From IMG/VR virus record IMGVR_UViG_3300008952_002488, positions 107,927 to 171,926 of that record: 64,000 nucleotides of DNA, one strand, 5' to 3'. Position numbers and translations under genes: made by a program. This DNA is from a virus. The notes under the pieces are model-generated. The model had not been told where the DNA came from, made no database searches, and was given only the letters and a program-made list of their open reading frames with translations. Position 1 is the stretch's first letter. Every line of letters begins with the position of its first letter. Below are positions 50,223-62,500 of the stretch, piece by piece.

Positions 50223-52016
50223 ATGTCCAAACGACCAATCTCATATACGAGCCGAGATTTTGAGAGCATCAAAAACTCGTTAGTAAACTACGCAAAACGT
50301 TATTATGCCAACACATATCAAGATTTTAATGAGGCATCTTTTGGTGCCATGATGCTTGATCTTGTCTCCTACGTCGGCGACCAACTTTCGTTCTATACGG
50401 ACTATCAGGCAAACGAAAGCTTTCTTGACACTGCGATGGAAATTGAAAATGTTAACAGATTAGCAAAACAACTAGGATACCGCCAGACAGGAACTCCTTC
50501 TTCCACAGGTCCTTGTAATTTTTATGTTATAGTCCCAGCGTCAACCACTGTTGGCGGACCTGACACTGACTACATTCCGATATTAAAGAGAGGAACTATT
50601 ATTTCAGGAGATGGCGGCGGAGTTTTTACTTTACTTCAGGACGTAGATTTTACTGCGGCTAATAATGAAATCACAGTAGCAAGAGTAGATTCAGATACTG
50701 GTGTGCCTACCTTTTTTGCAATAAAGGGGCAAGGGATTGTTGCCTCGGGGCAAATTCTTCTAGAAGATATAGAGGTGGAAAATTATCAAAGATTTCTTCG
50801 ACTAAGAATGAAAGCTTCAAATCTCACAGAAGTCATCTCAATAGTAGATACTCAAGGAAATGAATATTATCAAGTAGATTATCTAACACAAGATGTTGTC
50901 ATGGTAAAAGAACCAAACAGAGGAACAAATAGAGATTTAGTTCCTTTTATAATGAAAACAAGACCAGTTCCCAGAAGGTTTGTTACCGAATTTGATGCTG
51001 ACGGAAATACTTTTATCCAATTTGGGTACGGGTCTTCCGATAATTTAACTGGTGATTTAGTGGCAGATCCTGCCGATGTTGTTTTGGATGTCACAGGGAG
51101 AGAATATATCTCCGACACAACTTTTGATCCAACAAACTTAATTAAGTCAGATAAATTTGGAGTTGTGCCTGAAAACACAACACTAACTATAAAATACAGA
51201 GCAAACAGCACAGACAACGTTAGTGCCCCTGTTGGAACCGTTAATAGTGTTGTTTTGCCTTTGTTTACTTTTGCAAACAGGAACGACCTAACCAGAGAAA
51301 AAGTTACTGATGTTGAGGCTTCTTTGGAAGTTGAGAATGTTTTGCCACTTCTTGGGGACACTTCGGACCCAACAGCCGAAGAGATAAAGACTCGTGCTTA
51401 TGCAACTTTTGCTTCCCAAAATAGGGCAGTAACAAGAACAGACTACATTGCTTTATCTTATCGTATGCCGTCAGGATTTGGCAAAGTTAAACGAGCAAAC
51501 ATAACACAAGACCCCAGGTCAACAAAAAGAAACTTAAACATGTATGTTCTTTCGGAAAATACGAATGGGGACTTTACCCAGGCTACACCTCAGTTAAAAA
51601 ATAACCTTAAAGTGTGGCTAGATAGATATCGCATGATAAATGATACGGTTGATATTTTAGATGGAAAGATAATAAATTTTGGGGTTAGTTTTGAGATTAT
51701 TGTAGATCTGAACTCCAATAAATTTGAAGTGTTAAATGCCTGCACACGAAGGTTGATAGATAAGTTATTTAACGTTAAAAAGCAGATGGGCGAACCAGTA
51801 TTTTTGACAGACATATACAAGCACCTAAATGATGTTGGAGGGGTTGTCGATACGGTCTCGGTAAAACTGACAAACAAAGTTGGCGGAGGGTATAGCGACT
51901 TTAGGTATGACATGGAAAAAAACCTTTCAGATGACGGCAGATTTCTGATAATACCTCAGAATGCGGTAGCAGACGTTCTTAATCCAGAAAATGATATTAC
52001 GGGAGTTGTTAGATAA
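50223..52016 (+). CDS. 6: Baseplate wedge protein, gp6/baseplate-J-like
   Basis: Encodes 597 residues (T4 gp6 is 660). The N-terminus SYTSRDFESIKNSLVNYAKRYY and MMLDLVSYVGDQLSFYTDYQ are typical of baseplate-J/gp6 proteins. Later VLPLLGDTSDPTAEEIKTRA and RAVTRTDYIALSYRMPSGFG match the J-protein body. It forms the wedge ring with gp7 and gp25. TAATG overlap with the next gene. Confidence 0.92.
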   Translation: MSKRPISYTSRDFESIKNSLVNYAKRYYANTYQDFNEASFGAMMLDLVSYVGDQLSFYTDYQANESFLDTAMEIENVNRLAKQLGYRQTGTPSSTGPCNFYVIVPASTTVGGPDTDYIPILKRGTIISGDGGGVFTLLQDVDFTAANNEITVARVDSDTGVPTFFAIKGQGIVASGQILLEDIEVENYQRFLRLRMKASNLTEVISIVDTQGNEYYQVDYLTQDVVMVKEPNRGTNRDLVPFIMKTRPVPRRFVTEFDADGNTFIQFGYGSSDNLTGDLVADPADVVLDVTGREYISDTTFDPTNLIKSDKFGVVPENTTLTIKYRANSTDNVSAPVGTVNSVVLPLFTFANRNDLTREKVTDVEASLEVENVLPLLGDTSDPTAEEIKTRAYATFASQNRAVTRTDYIALSYRMPSGFGKVKRANITQDPRSTKRNLNMYVLSENTNGDFTQATPQLKNNLKVWLDRYRMINDTVDILDGKIINFGVSFEIIVDLNSNKFEVLNACTRRLIDKLFNVKKQMGEPVFLTDIYKHLNDVGGVVDTVSVKLTNKVGGGYSDFRYDMEKNLSDDGRFLIIPQNAVADVLNPENDITGVVR

Positions 52017-53509
52017 TGGGAATTAAAAGATATTACGCCACCAAAGATAACACTATTACCAATGCTTTTGAGGAAAATCTCTTGACTCGTGGTACGGGCT
52101 CTAACATGGGGGCGTCCGATATATTAGAAACATTCGTTATTCATGGGCAGACTTCTGCTTCTATTAATGCAACTAACGCCGAACAGGCAAGAATATTAGT
52201 TCAATTTCCTATTGATTCTATTGTATCAGACATATCTGACGGCACCATTCCGTCATCCAGTGTCCAATATAGACTGAAGATGTTTAATGCCCCTCATGCC
52301 GAAAGTGTTCCTTATGCTTACACATTAAAGGTATCAATGATGAGCAAGTCTTGGACAGAAGGTCGTGGACTTGATATGGATAATTATACTGATGCTGGAG
52401 TTAGTAACTGGGTTTCTGGGGCCGACGGAACAGCCTGGCTAGTAGCAGGCGGAGATTATTATATCAATAGTAGCAGCTACTCTTCCAGTGTCTACTTTTC
52501 TGGTGGTTTAGAAGATATTGATATGGATGTATCGTTCGCTGTCGATTTGTGGCGAACTGATGGCATCGGCACCGCTTCAAATTACGGACTTATATTAAGA
52601 CACGAAGATTCGGTAATTTCGGGTAGTTCAGGATCTTTTTATACGAAAAAGTTTTTTGGAAGAACAAGCGACTATTTCCACAAGAGACCTTATATCGAAG
52701 CCAGTTGGGACTCATCAAGAAAAGACCACAGAGGGCAGTGCTTTATTTCTAGTGCGTTAGCTCCATCCTCTGATAATGTAAACACTATTTACCTCTATAA
52801 CAGAATCCGTGGACAGTTAAAAAACATCCCCAGCCTTGTTGGCACAGAACAAAAAATATATGTCAGCTTTTTTAGTAGTAGTAATGACAACTTGCCAGCA
52901 GGACACAGACTACACGTTTTAGATTCAGCCGGGGCTGTACAACAAGAAATAACGGGCGGTATTTTGGTTGAAAATGGCGCAGCGCACACTGGTATTTACA
53001 GTTGTTCGTTTGTTATTACTGGTTCTTTAGAAACTGTTCATGATATGTGGCACTCTGGATCAACAGAATATTTCACGGGGTCAATAGATTTAACAGGTTT
53101 AACAGCAAGTTTTCTGCAATATGAGAAACAATATATTTCGGACATAACAAATCTTCAAAGTTCCTACGTTAAGGGTCAAAAACCAACATTTCGAGTTTAC
53201 GCACGAGAGAAAAATTGGAATCCGAACATTTATAGCGTAGCTAATTCGGCACCGCCTTCTGAAATTATCGAAGATGCATACTGGAAATTGTTTAGGGTTG
53301 TTGACAGTATGGAAATAGTCTCTTATGGTACAGGGTCGTTCAATGAGACAAAAATGTCGTATGATGTTAGTGGAAATTATTTCGAAATAGACACGCAGTG
53401 GTTGGAGCCCGGCTATGCTTATGGTTTACAATTTGTATATTACCTTGAGGGTAAATACAGAGAACAACCCGAAGTATTTAAGTTTAGGGTAGATGAAGAA
53501 GCCCCATGA
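52016..53509 (+). CDS. Tail/baseplate structural protein, DNRLRE-like N-terminal domain
   Basis: Encodes 497 residues with GGGAG upstream. Residues about 60-150 (ILVQFPIDSIVSD ... LKVSMMSKSWTEGRGLDMD) resemble DNRLRE beta-sandwich domains found in adhesion proteins. The rest is beta-rich with many Ser and Tyr. Position after gp6 suggests a baseplate or short-fibre component (gp7/gp8-like slot). Overlaps the following giant gene by 4 nt. Confidence 0.65.
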   Translation: MGIKRYYATKDNTITNAFEENLLTRGTGSNMGASDILETFVIHGQTSASINATNAEQARILVQFPIDSIVSDISDGTIPSSSVQYRLKMFNAPHAESVPYAYTLKVSMMSKSWTEGRGLDMDNYTDAGVSNWVSGADGTAWLVAGGDYYINSSSYSSSVYFSGGLEDIDMDVSFAVDLWRTDGIGTASNYGLILRHEDSVISGSSGSFYTKKFFGRTSDYFHKRPYIEASWDSSRKDHRGQCFISSALAPSSDNVNTIYLYNRIRGQLKNIPSLVGTEQKIYVSFFSSSNDNLPAGHRLHVLDSAGAVQQEITGGILVENGAAHTGIYSCSFVITGSLETVHDMWHSGSTEYFTGSIDLTGLTASFLQYEKQYISDITNLQSSYVKGQKPTFRVYAREKNWNPNIYSVANSAPPSEIIEDAYWKLFRVVDSMEIVSYGTGSFNETKMSYDVSGNYFEIDTQWLEPGYAYGLQFVYYLEGKYREQPEVFKFRVDEEAP

Positions 53510-56500
53510 GCATAAAAAAGTTATTTCAACAAAATAGCACAGGAGAGGTCGTCGGCAAATATCTTGCCAAGAGCGCCGCCGGTACTCTAAGTGGAGGCAT
53601 AGAATCTGCACATCATTTAAGCGAGAGCATCAAAAGACGTGATGCATTTATTCCTCCTTTGGATTATGGAAATCCTGAAGAATTTGCAAAATATGGTTCC
53701 GCAGAAAAATATTACGAAAATGCTTTTAACTATATTACGAACAACTACCCATATGACGGATCAAAGTACGAAAAAGAAAAGTTTTATAACGAATTAAATC
53801 CGTTAGAAAAATATATTTTAGATGAAAGATACCCTAAGTCAACAGGGTTCGTCAGTCTTGGTACGGCATACGGCACACCAGTGTCAAAAAGCTCTCACTA
53901 TTACACTCCCGGTAGCAAAACAGAGTATATTCAAATCAAGGGTGGTCCGCACTCTGGAACACTTTTCTCTACTAAATATAGGCAAAACAACCTAGAATTT
54001 GGTGGACCAAGTGGTTCCACTGTCGAGTTCTTCCTATCAAAGTCGGCAATCCCTGGAGACCCTGGCACCGACACCCAATCTCCAATACAGGTTGTTTTTG
54101 ACCTGTGGAATGGGGTTAGGACAGGATCTGTCGAAAGCGATGTAACAAATGGGTGTTTCGGAAATCTTCGAATTGAACTTTCTAAAAGCTTAGAGGATCG
54201 ATTTTTGGTCACGATGCTTTCGGGCACAACTGGCTATGTGACACAATCCATTCCAACAACCGGCGGTGTTGGAAAATACATCACTGGAAGCGGCTGGAAT
54301 CATTTTTCGTTTGTTTTTAATACTTCAGGAACTACGCCCGCAATTGACTTCTATATTAATGGAGCTTGCCACGAATCAAACATAACCGCTAGTGGACATC
54401 AAGCAGGTCAAATTAGCCTGGTTACGGGCTCAATGATAGGTAACATTGGTGCCCTCCGTAATCCGCCCTCCGGAACAAAAGATCCGCTCGAAGGGTATGG
54501 AAAATTATCAGCATCTTTAGATGAATTCAGGTTCTGGAAATCAGCCAGAACGGGACAGCAAGTCGGAAGGTATTGGTTTTCCCATGTACACGGCGGCACA
54601 AATACACAAGATGCCAATGTTGATCTAGGTGTTTATTATAAGTTTAACGAAGGGGTTACAGGAACAAGTAGTGTTGATAATTTAGTACTAGATTACTCAG
54701 GAAGAATTTCCAATGGTACTTGGACGGGATATGCTGCCGGTGCAAGAAACACAGGTTCCGCAATAACCCAACAGTCTTTGACGTCTTCTGTTGACTCTAG
54801 GACAGAACCCGAGGATCCCATTGTTATCCCCTCTGCTTCTACTATGACAGTTAGAAAGGAAGAATTGACCGATCTTGGTCGGCAGTACGACTATGGAAAC
54901 TCTTCTTATATTTTAAATACATTGCCGGCATGGATTACAGAAGAAGATGCAAATTCTGGAGACGAGCTTAAAAATGTATCACAAGTAATCGCAAATTATT
55001 TTGATACTTTACATGCACAAATCTCACAACTAACAAAGATTAAAGACATGCGCTATTTGAGCGGTAGTTCGACTGGTAGCATAAATGAATTTCCTTACAA
55101 TGATCGTGTCTTGGAGAGTTTGGGTTTTGAGGCACCAGAATTGTTTGCTAATGCAAGCCTTTTGGCACAGTTCTTAAAACGAGACGAAGACATAAATTTT
55201 GAACAAGATTTAAGTTCCGTAAAGAACACAATCTACAAAAACTTATATAATAACATTACTCATATTTTTAAATCCAAAGGCAACGAAAAGGCGGTACGAA
55301 ATTTTATACGTTGTTTTGGAATAGATGAAGAAATACTTCACTTAAACATGTATAGTTCAAATTCCGACTATAAATTAAGTACGAATTATAGAGCAGATGT
55401 TAGTAATAAAAAATATGCAGATTTTACGGGACTAATAGACCAGTCTTCCTCCGCAGCTACAATATATCAATATCCCAATCCAGATTTGCCCGAATCATAT
55501 GGGATTATAAGCGGCAGTAGCGGAAGCCTTTCTTTGTTGGAATTTGGGTTTACAGCGGAATGCGAGTTCGTGTTCCCAAATAAAATACATGTGGATAAAC
55601 TCGATTATACTCCACGCCAGGTGTCTACTTCATCTTTGTTTGGGTGGCACACACCAAAAGATATTCTATCATCATCTACGGATACAACTTGGTGGGGACC
55701 CCACTATGACTCTGGGTTACAAGTTGTAGCAATTAAGTCAGCGTCCCTAATGGCAGAGGTAGAGTCCCCAATTGACGAAGTAAGGGACGCTTTCTTTAAA
55801 GTTTTAGACAGGCATAACAATGTTCTGCTTACTTCTTCTGTTTTTACAAACGTTTATGACAATCAAAAATGGAATATTTCATTAACGGTTGCTCCAAAAG
55901 ATTTTCCGTTCGCACAGAATTCAGCGTCGTTGGCTGATATTTCGGAAGGCTACGACCTTAAATTCTATGCTGTAAATTATGACTCTGGGATACAAAGAAA
56001 TAGCTTTTATACCACAGCATCTCTGACATATAAATCAGGATCAGATATTGTATCCTCTGCAAAAAGATTTTATGTTGGTGCTCGTAGGACAAATTTCACT
56101 GGATCGTTGTTGACTGCAAGTGATGTTAGGGCTTCTAGTCTTCGTTATTGGACCGATGTTCTTCCGACCGGAACCATTGATCTACACTCCAGAGAAGTCG
56201 ATAGTTACGGAAGACTCCACCCCACCAGAAATTCTTATCTGTTCCAGACATACAATCCCTCTGTTTACATTCCGCAAATAGACACCCTTGCTTTAAACTG
56301 GGATTTTGCAGATGTTACAGGTAGTGATCCAAGCGGTCGATTCAACGTGTCAGATTTTTCTTCTGGTTCGCTCGCATCAGGTTCTCGTGGAAGTTTATAT
56401 CAGGAATCCCCTCAGCACATAAGTTACAGATTTCATACTGGTCGAGGAGATTTCTTCCCAACCTCTTCAGCCCCTATAAGAAAAGAATTTGTATATACTG

Positions 56501-59500
56501 ATCGCATACAATTGCCAGAATATGCTTTGAGTAGTGAGATGGTGACTTTGAAGGATATAGACGACGAAGCTTTCGCCCCTATGATGCGCCCGGAAAGGTT
56601 CTATTATGCAATTGAGAAAAGCATGTATAGAAGCATTTCTCAAAAGATGTTAAATCTTTTTGCCTCTATTGATGACCTTAACAATATGATAGGCGAGCCA
56701 GTAAATCGCTTTCGTCCAAAATATAAATCCATGGAGAAATTGAGGCAAATATTCTTTTCAAAAGTGGGGAATACACCAGACCTAGAGAAATACCTGAAAT
56801 ATTATAAATGGGTAGATTCTGCCCTGGGACACATGTTAGAGCAGTTGTTCCCAGCTAGTGCAAGGTTTGCCCCAGGTGTTCGCACGATGATTGAGAACCA
56901 CCTTCTTGAAAGACCAAAGCTTGAATACAATTTTATGGGTAACAGACAACAGTCTTTACCAGCTTCTGAGGGTGGTAACGGCGCACAAATTATTCCCACA
57001 CCACCACCAGACCAGGCCAGAATCAATCCAGAACTTAGCAACAAGGGTGGTCAACCAATTAAGGCAGTCCGCCAGAAAGGAAAAGGAAGTAATATTTCCA
57101 AAGAAGGACTCATTCAACCTTTTGGGTGGAAGTTCTCTCACGCCCCTCTTCCTTCTTCGCCGCAAAAGGAAAACCAAAATGCTTTCTGGTGGCAATCTAG
57201 AGCCGAAAGAGACAATCCTGTAATTTCCCAATCGAACCCTGGGGTGATGGAATCTAGAGAAGCAATATTTGCTGCGGCACAAAGAAGCTATAACCCAATC
57301 GGTCTTGTTTCGATTAGTGCGTTTGCGCCTCAAATGTCTAAATTAGAAGAAAAAATGAGGGAGAAAGTAAAACAAGTCGGGCTTGCGGAAATAAATTTTG
57401 GTGGACTAGTAGCAGAAAAAGACATAGATGAGGAAATAATTCCAAACGAAATTAAGAAAATAAAAAGAAGCCTTAGCGCATCTCTCCCTGGTTCAGGAGA
57501 CATGCAGGGAGAGAAACTCATTCCGTTCACGCCTGTTAGTTCTACTGTCGATACGGGCTACCAGAAACAACTACAAGACAAAGGGATTACGAATGTAGAT
57601 TTTGCTAACCTACATCATCGTCAAGAAAGTATACAAACCCCATTTACAAAACAACATGTAGGCGGACAACAAGCTCGATCTGTTCCTCCTGCTGCACAAA
57701 AAGTTCCATCTAGAAATGAAAGAAAAGAATCATTTAAGCTAGACTTGGTAACTGGTGGCGGATCATTTAGTACACATAAAACAGATGAAACACCAAAAGG
57801 ACAGTATACAAGAGGTCCTGGCACATCTCGACCTGTAAATATTGAAAATATAAAAACACCTACGGGAACACTGGCTCCTGACGGCGGCGCTTCTGCTATA
57901 GGTAATTATACTAAAACTTATGAGATATATCAAACGCAAGATCGATCAAAGACGAATTTAGATTTTGCTTTGAACACAGAAACCTATTTTAAAAACCCCA
58001 CCTTTACAAGTGGTTCTATGCCCACTCCTTTTGTAACGACGCCCGCTAGAAGAACTTCAGGCGACACAGGTTCCGTAGATTATGATGCCCCAAGGCAACG
58101 ATCCAATGTAAAAGTGAATAAAGCAATTATTGCAGAGAGATTTGCTGCGCCGGGCAGTAAGTTTGATTCAACGCAAATGTTCAGGGACCGCCCGTCCGAC
58201 CAGTTTGCGCCGAACAATGCATTACCATTTAGAAATATTGTTGTGCGGCAAAAACTACAAACACTGCTCAAAAGACATACGGGATGGGGAGGGTTCCAAA
58301 CCGCATCTCTCAATACATTGTTAACTCGTTTTGATTCGATAGACATGCCCTCTTTTAATGAAGGTGTTGTTACTCCGTCGGGAGCATTTCCTGCTGTATA
58401 TGGAGATGATGTTTCTGATGCAACTGCTTCGTTGGTGGCCATACACAAAACACAAAGAAACACGATTTTACGACCAAGGTTAGTTTCTGGAAATTTAAAT
58501 TCTCCTTTGGTGGAGATTATGGCGACGGGCTCTTTGAGAGATAACGCTTATATTACAAGACCTATTCCCGACGGAGACAGAATCGCATGGTTCATGAGAA
58601 TGTCTCACTCTCAAGGGGCTATTGGGGATTGGCCGGGACAAAATTATGCGGATAATTTTCATAAGTTTATACTATCTTCGTCAAGATTCCCAGAAAATAT
58701 TACTCTTCATACTTCTTCTGTTGCAAACGCCGAAAAATGGAAATTATACCCAGGTGGATTTGGTGTGCAATCTAACGGTGTCTTTAGTAACTCAGCGGGA
58801 CAAATACAGTATCTCTGGGAAGTTAATGGTCCCTATGGGTGGGTACCCTGGACTCAAACACGATTTGGGCAATACACCACCTTGGGGAGATATAACGCAA
58901 AACAGAATTATTACATTATAGACGCTCCGACAATAACATATGAAGCCCAAAAGGTTGAGCAAATTGATGGTGACAAGATGCAATCAAAAAGAAGGGGGCA
59001 GGACGTTTCCGACCAATTGAAGGCAAATACCCAATATCAGGATAGAGCACTGACTTTTGCAAATCCTCTTGGCGGTAATAACGTCACGTTTTTCATAGGC
59101 AAAAGATATAAAGAGCCTGCTGTAACTTCTCGATATAAACCCCTGATACATCATATCAAGACTCCAAGAGGGACACCATCAAAAACTGAGAAGGAATTTG
59201 TTGATGTAACTATGAAATATTCTTATGGTAACGAATTGCAAGGATTTGCTAATCGAGGATTAAATGTAGATCTTGGAAACAAGCAATCATTTAAGCTTGG
59301 GCAATTAAAAAGACCCTATGAAATTCTTAGAGATAATTTTGTAGCCAATGTGGACCCATCAGTGGACGGTGTAGAACTCATAAAAATGATGACTTACGAA
59401 GAAACAGTATACCCACGAGAAATATATACATATTCTTCCGCCTCCCGTGCCAGAGAATACTATAGAAATAGCTTTTGGCGCAGCGATATAGAAAACACAG

Positions 59501-62500
59501 GCAGTCTTTTTACTTTAAAACAGGGGGTCACAACTCTTGAGTCACTCATTAGTGATGCGAATATTCAAGATTGGAACCGTGCATGGAACCGCAGAGTAGA
59601 TGATCGACAATTAGAGGGACAAGGATACAGTTCTTCGTTTGGGTATTTTGTTAGAATGGATGAGCAGTTTCCGACTGGATCATTTACATGGAGCAATCAA
59701 GAATCACCAAATGAATCTTGGAAAGTTGCTTCAGGAACTGTGGGATATGCTAAGAAATTTGGAATGTATGTTAATGCTCCAGGGGGAGGACAGCCGTCTT
59801 TCTCCAACTATGGGTCTGCGTCAACATGGCCTTTGGATTCTTTTTATTATGCTCACCCTCACTTGCAGGCGTACCTTACAGGGGTGGCACTATCGGCTGC
59901 CGTAACGTCCCCAACAACCAAGTTGTTGGCTTGTATGGCATCAACGTTACCAGCGGGCGAATTGATGATGCCGCACTATGGAGTTGTCCTCAGTGGGGCG
60001 GGGGACAACACAGGCAGCGCAGGCGATACAAGCACGGGCGGTATCCGTTGGAATACCTCAAGTTTAAATTCTTGTCAATATGTTTATTCTGTACCAACAG
60101 AGGTTCTACGCCAGACCGGCGATGGCGGTAAGAAGAAATTTGTTGCTGAGTTTAATGCTATTGGGGGTCCCATAACACGACCCGCCTGGACGGCTGGAGA
60201 ACAAAGAAGGTTTGTGGACGGACCCAAGAAGGGAGACCTTGCCCCAGCTAGATACCCCTGGTATAATAACTACGAAGACTGGGCACAAGAAGTTCGTTTA
60301 GCCGGAAAAGACCAGACAATCATACCAGAGTTTAGAATAAGCACTTTGATGAATGAATATAAGGATCTTGGTAACTTTACGACGGTTCTTTCTGCGGCTT
60401 TGGATATAACAGGCGCAACAAACGATGTCAATAGTCAAGCTGCATTTAATACAAAAAATAGAGAGTTTTTACCAAGGTATGGGACTTCCGATGTTGCAGA
60501 ATACCTCAAGGTGTTCATGAGTAGGGAGTCAAAAGATTCTCAATTTAATAAAAGCCCAAGGCACCTAGAATTAAAATCAGAAGCAACGCTAAAGCTTTTA
60601 CCCTACGAGGGTTTTTACCCTGTGTTGAGAACTTTAGAGTTAGCGACTCAATTTTCTAAATCATATGCAGAATATGCAACATTCACTGGCGAACCTAATG
60701 AATTCTATCCCCGAAAAGCGGCAGATGAATGGCAAGATACTGTTGGTGGAGCACCTTATACTACCACTGGTTCATACCGTATGGCATCCGCTCAGTTTAG
60801 AGCACTGTCGAGACCCTTCTTCGCCCCAGGTATTGTCTATAACTCAATAAAATCTGGCTTGGGTGTTTCCTACCCAATTTTGAGAAAAAATGCAGTTGAA
60901 GATTTTCGCTGGGGCACAATTGAGCACCCGACCGGAGGACCTCTTAGTGGTGCGGTTAGTGCTTACTATGCTCCCGCTGTAGGCGGTATGACGGCTACAG
61001 CAACAGGTTCCACCAACGCAGCGATTACCATTCCTGGCGGACGAAGAAGAAGGAATGAAGGTGGCGCAGCCAACTTTGAGTTTTTCGACGATACGCTAGC
61101 TTTCGGTGCCTCTGAAACAAGGTTAACCGCCGGACCAGCTAATTTCTTTTATTCGGACACTGTTCCATTTGAGGGTATATTTAATCCCATAGATTATATC
61201 GGCGACCAAGTAAGACCTATTATCCTGGGCGATCACAACCCTATCCTTTTTGGTATAGTAACCGGGTCTGTAAATACGTCAGCTTCGATTGAGACAACAT
61301 CAACAACCGACCCCGAGACCGGCGGGACCACAACAACTACCACCATGAAGCTTTATGACGATGAGCTTTATAAGTTGGGTATGTCAAACTTTATGGCAAA
61401 TATTCCGAAGTTCTTCCTAAGACAGCAAGAAGACGGCGGTTTCATGTCCAAGTTTGTGGCAGAAATTCCTGCCAAAGCAAACCCCGACTCTCCAGCCGGC
61501 GCATCCCCAGCGGGACAAACCGAAGCAAGAAAAGTCGCCGTCTCAAAAGAAAAAGCTTACATTATGGAAATTGGATTAAAACAATCTGATAGACACATGA
61601 TGTATAGCAACCCTGCTGCTTTTGGTAATGCTACTGCAACAGGGTCATCTGACTGGAACGAGATGAAAAGTACCAATGTGAAGGGTGTCGGCGCTTATGG
61701 AGTCGGAGCAACTGCAAGTATGGAAAATCTTCCAAGTGATCCAAACATAGTTAAGAGCAGCAGTTTTGCATTGACTGGCGGCTTGAATCCGACCACAGGC
61801 AGAGATATAAGTGGAAATTCAGGATCGAACATCTGGGGACAATCATTTTTCAATACCGCAAGTCAAGGATCCTCTGTGATTATATTCAAGTATAGCGCCG
61901 ACGAAACCACACCATCAAGACTTCAGGGTTTGACTGAAGGTGGAAGTGGTACTTACGAGATTGGATATAAAGAAGCTGACACATTAGCAGCGGTGAGTCA
62001 CCGTATTGGTAGGATTACCGCCTCCATCAACTTAGCGTATGCTAATGGCGATACTGACATATACGCCACTATTGGTTCTGATGACACACTTATTCTTACT
62101 CATGATATTCTGACAAGTGCTTCAAACGGAAATATTATAACAAGAGTCGGCTCCCCCGACGATTCTGTTGGTGTTCCGCAAGGACCGTTCTTTGGCGGTC
62201 AAACAAAACCATTTTATCAAGAAGCTTCTCTTGAATTGGGAACCACAGGAAGCATACCAGCAGGACGCCGTTGGCCATATACTCGTGCTGAATTTGCTCC
62301 ATTTACACCTGCATATTATTATGGACCTGCAATATGTCGAATAACTTATGTGCCGAAAGAAAATAAAGAAGTGTCTCTTGAGGAAATTCTCTCTGGCGAA
62401 GATTTGTATATAGAGTTTGTTAACGAGAACGGGCATTACTATGATTTTGATTCTGGGTCTTTTATGGGCGACGATGGTCGAGTTAAGAGCATTGATGGGA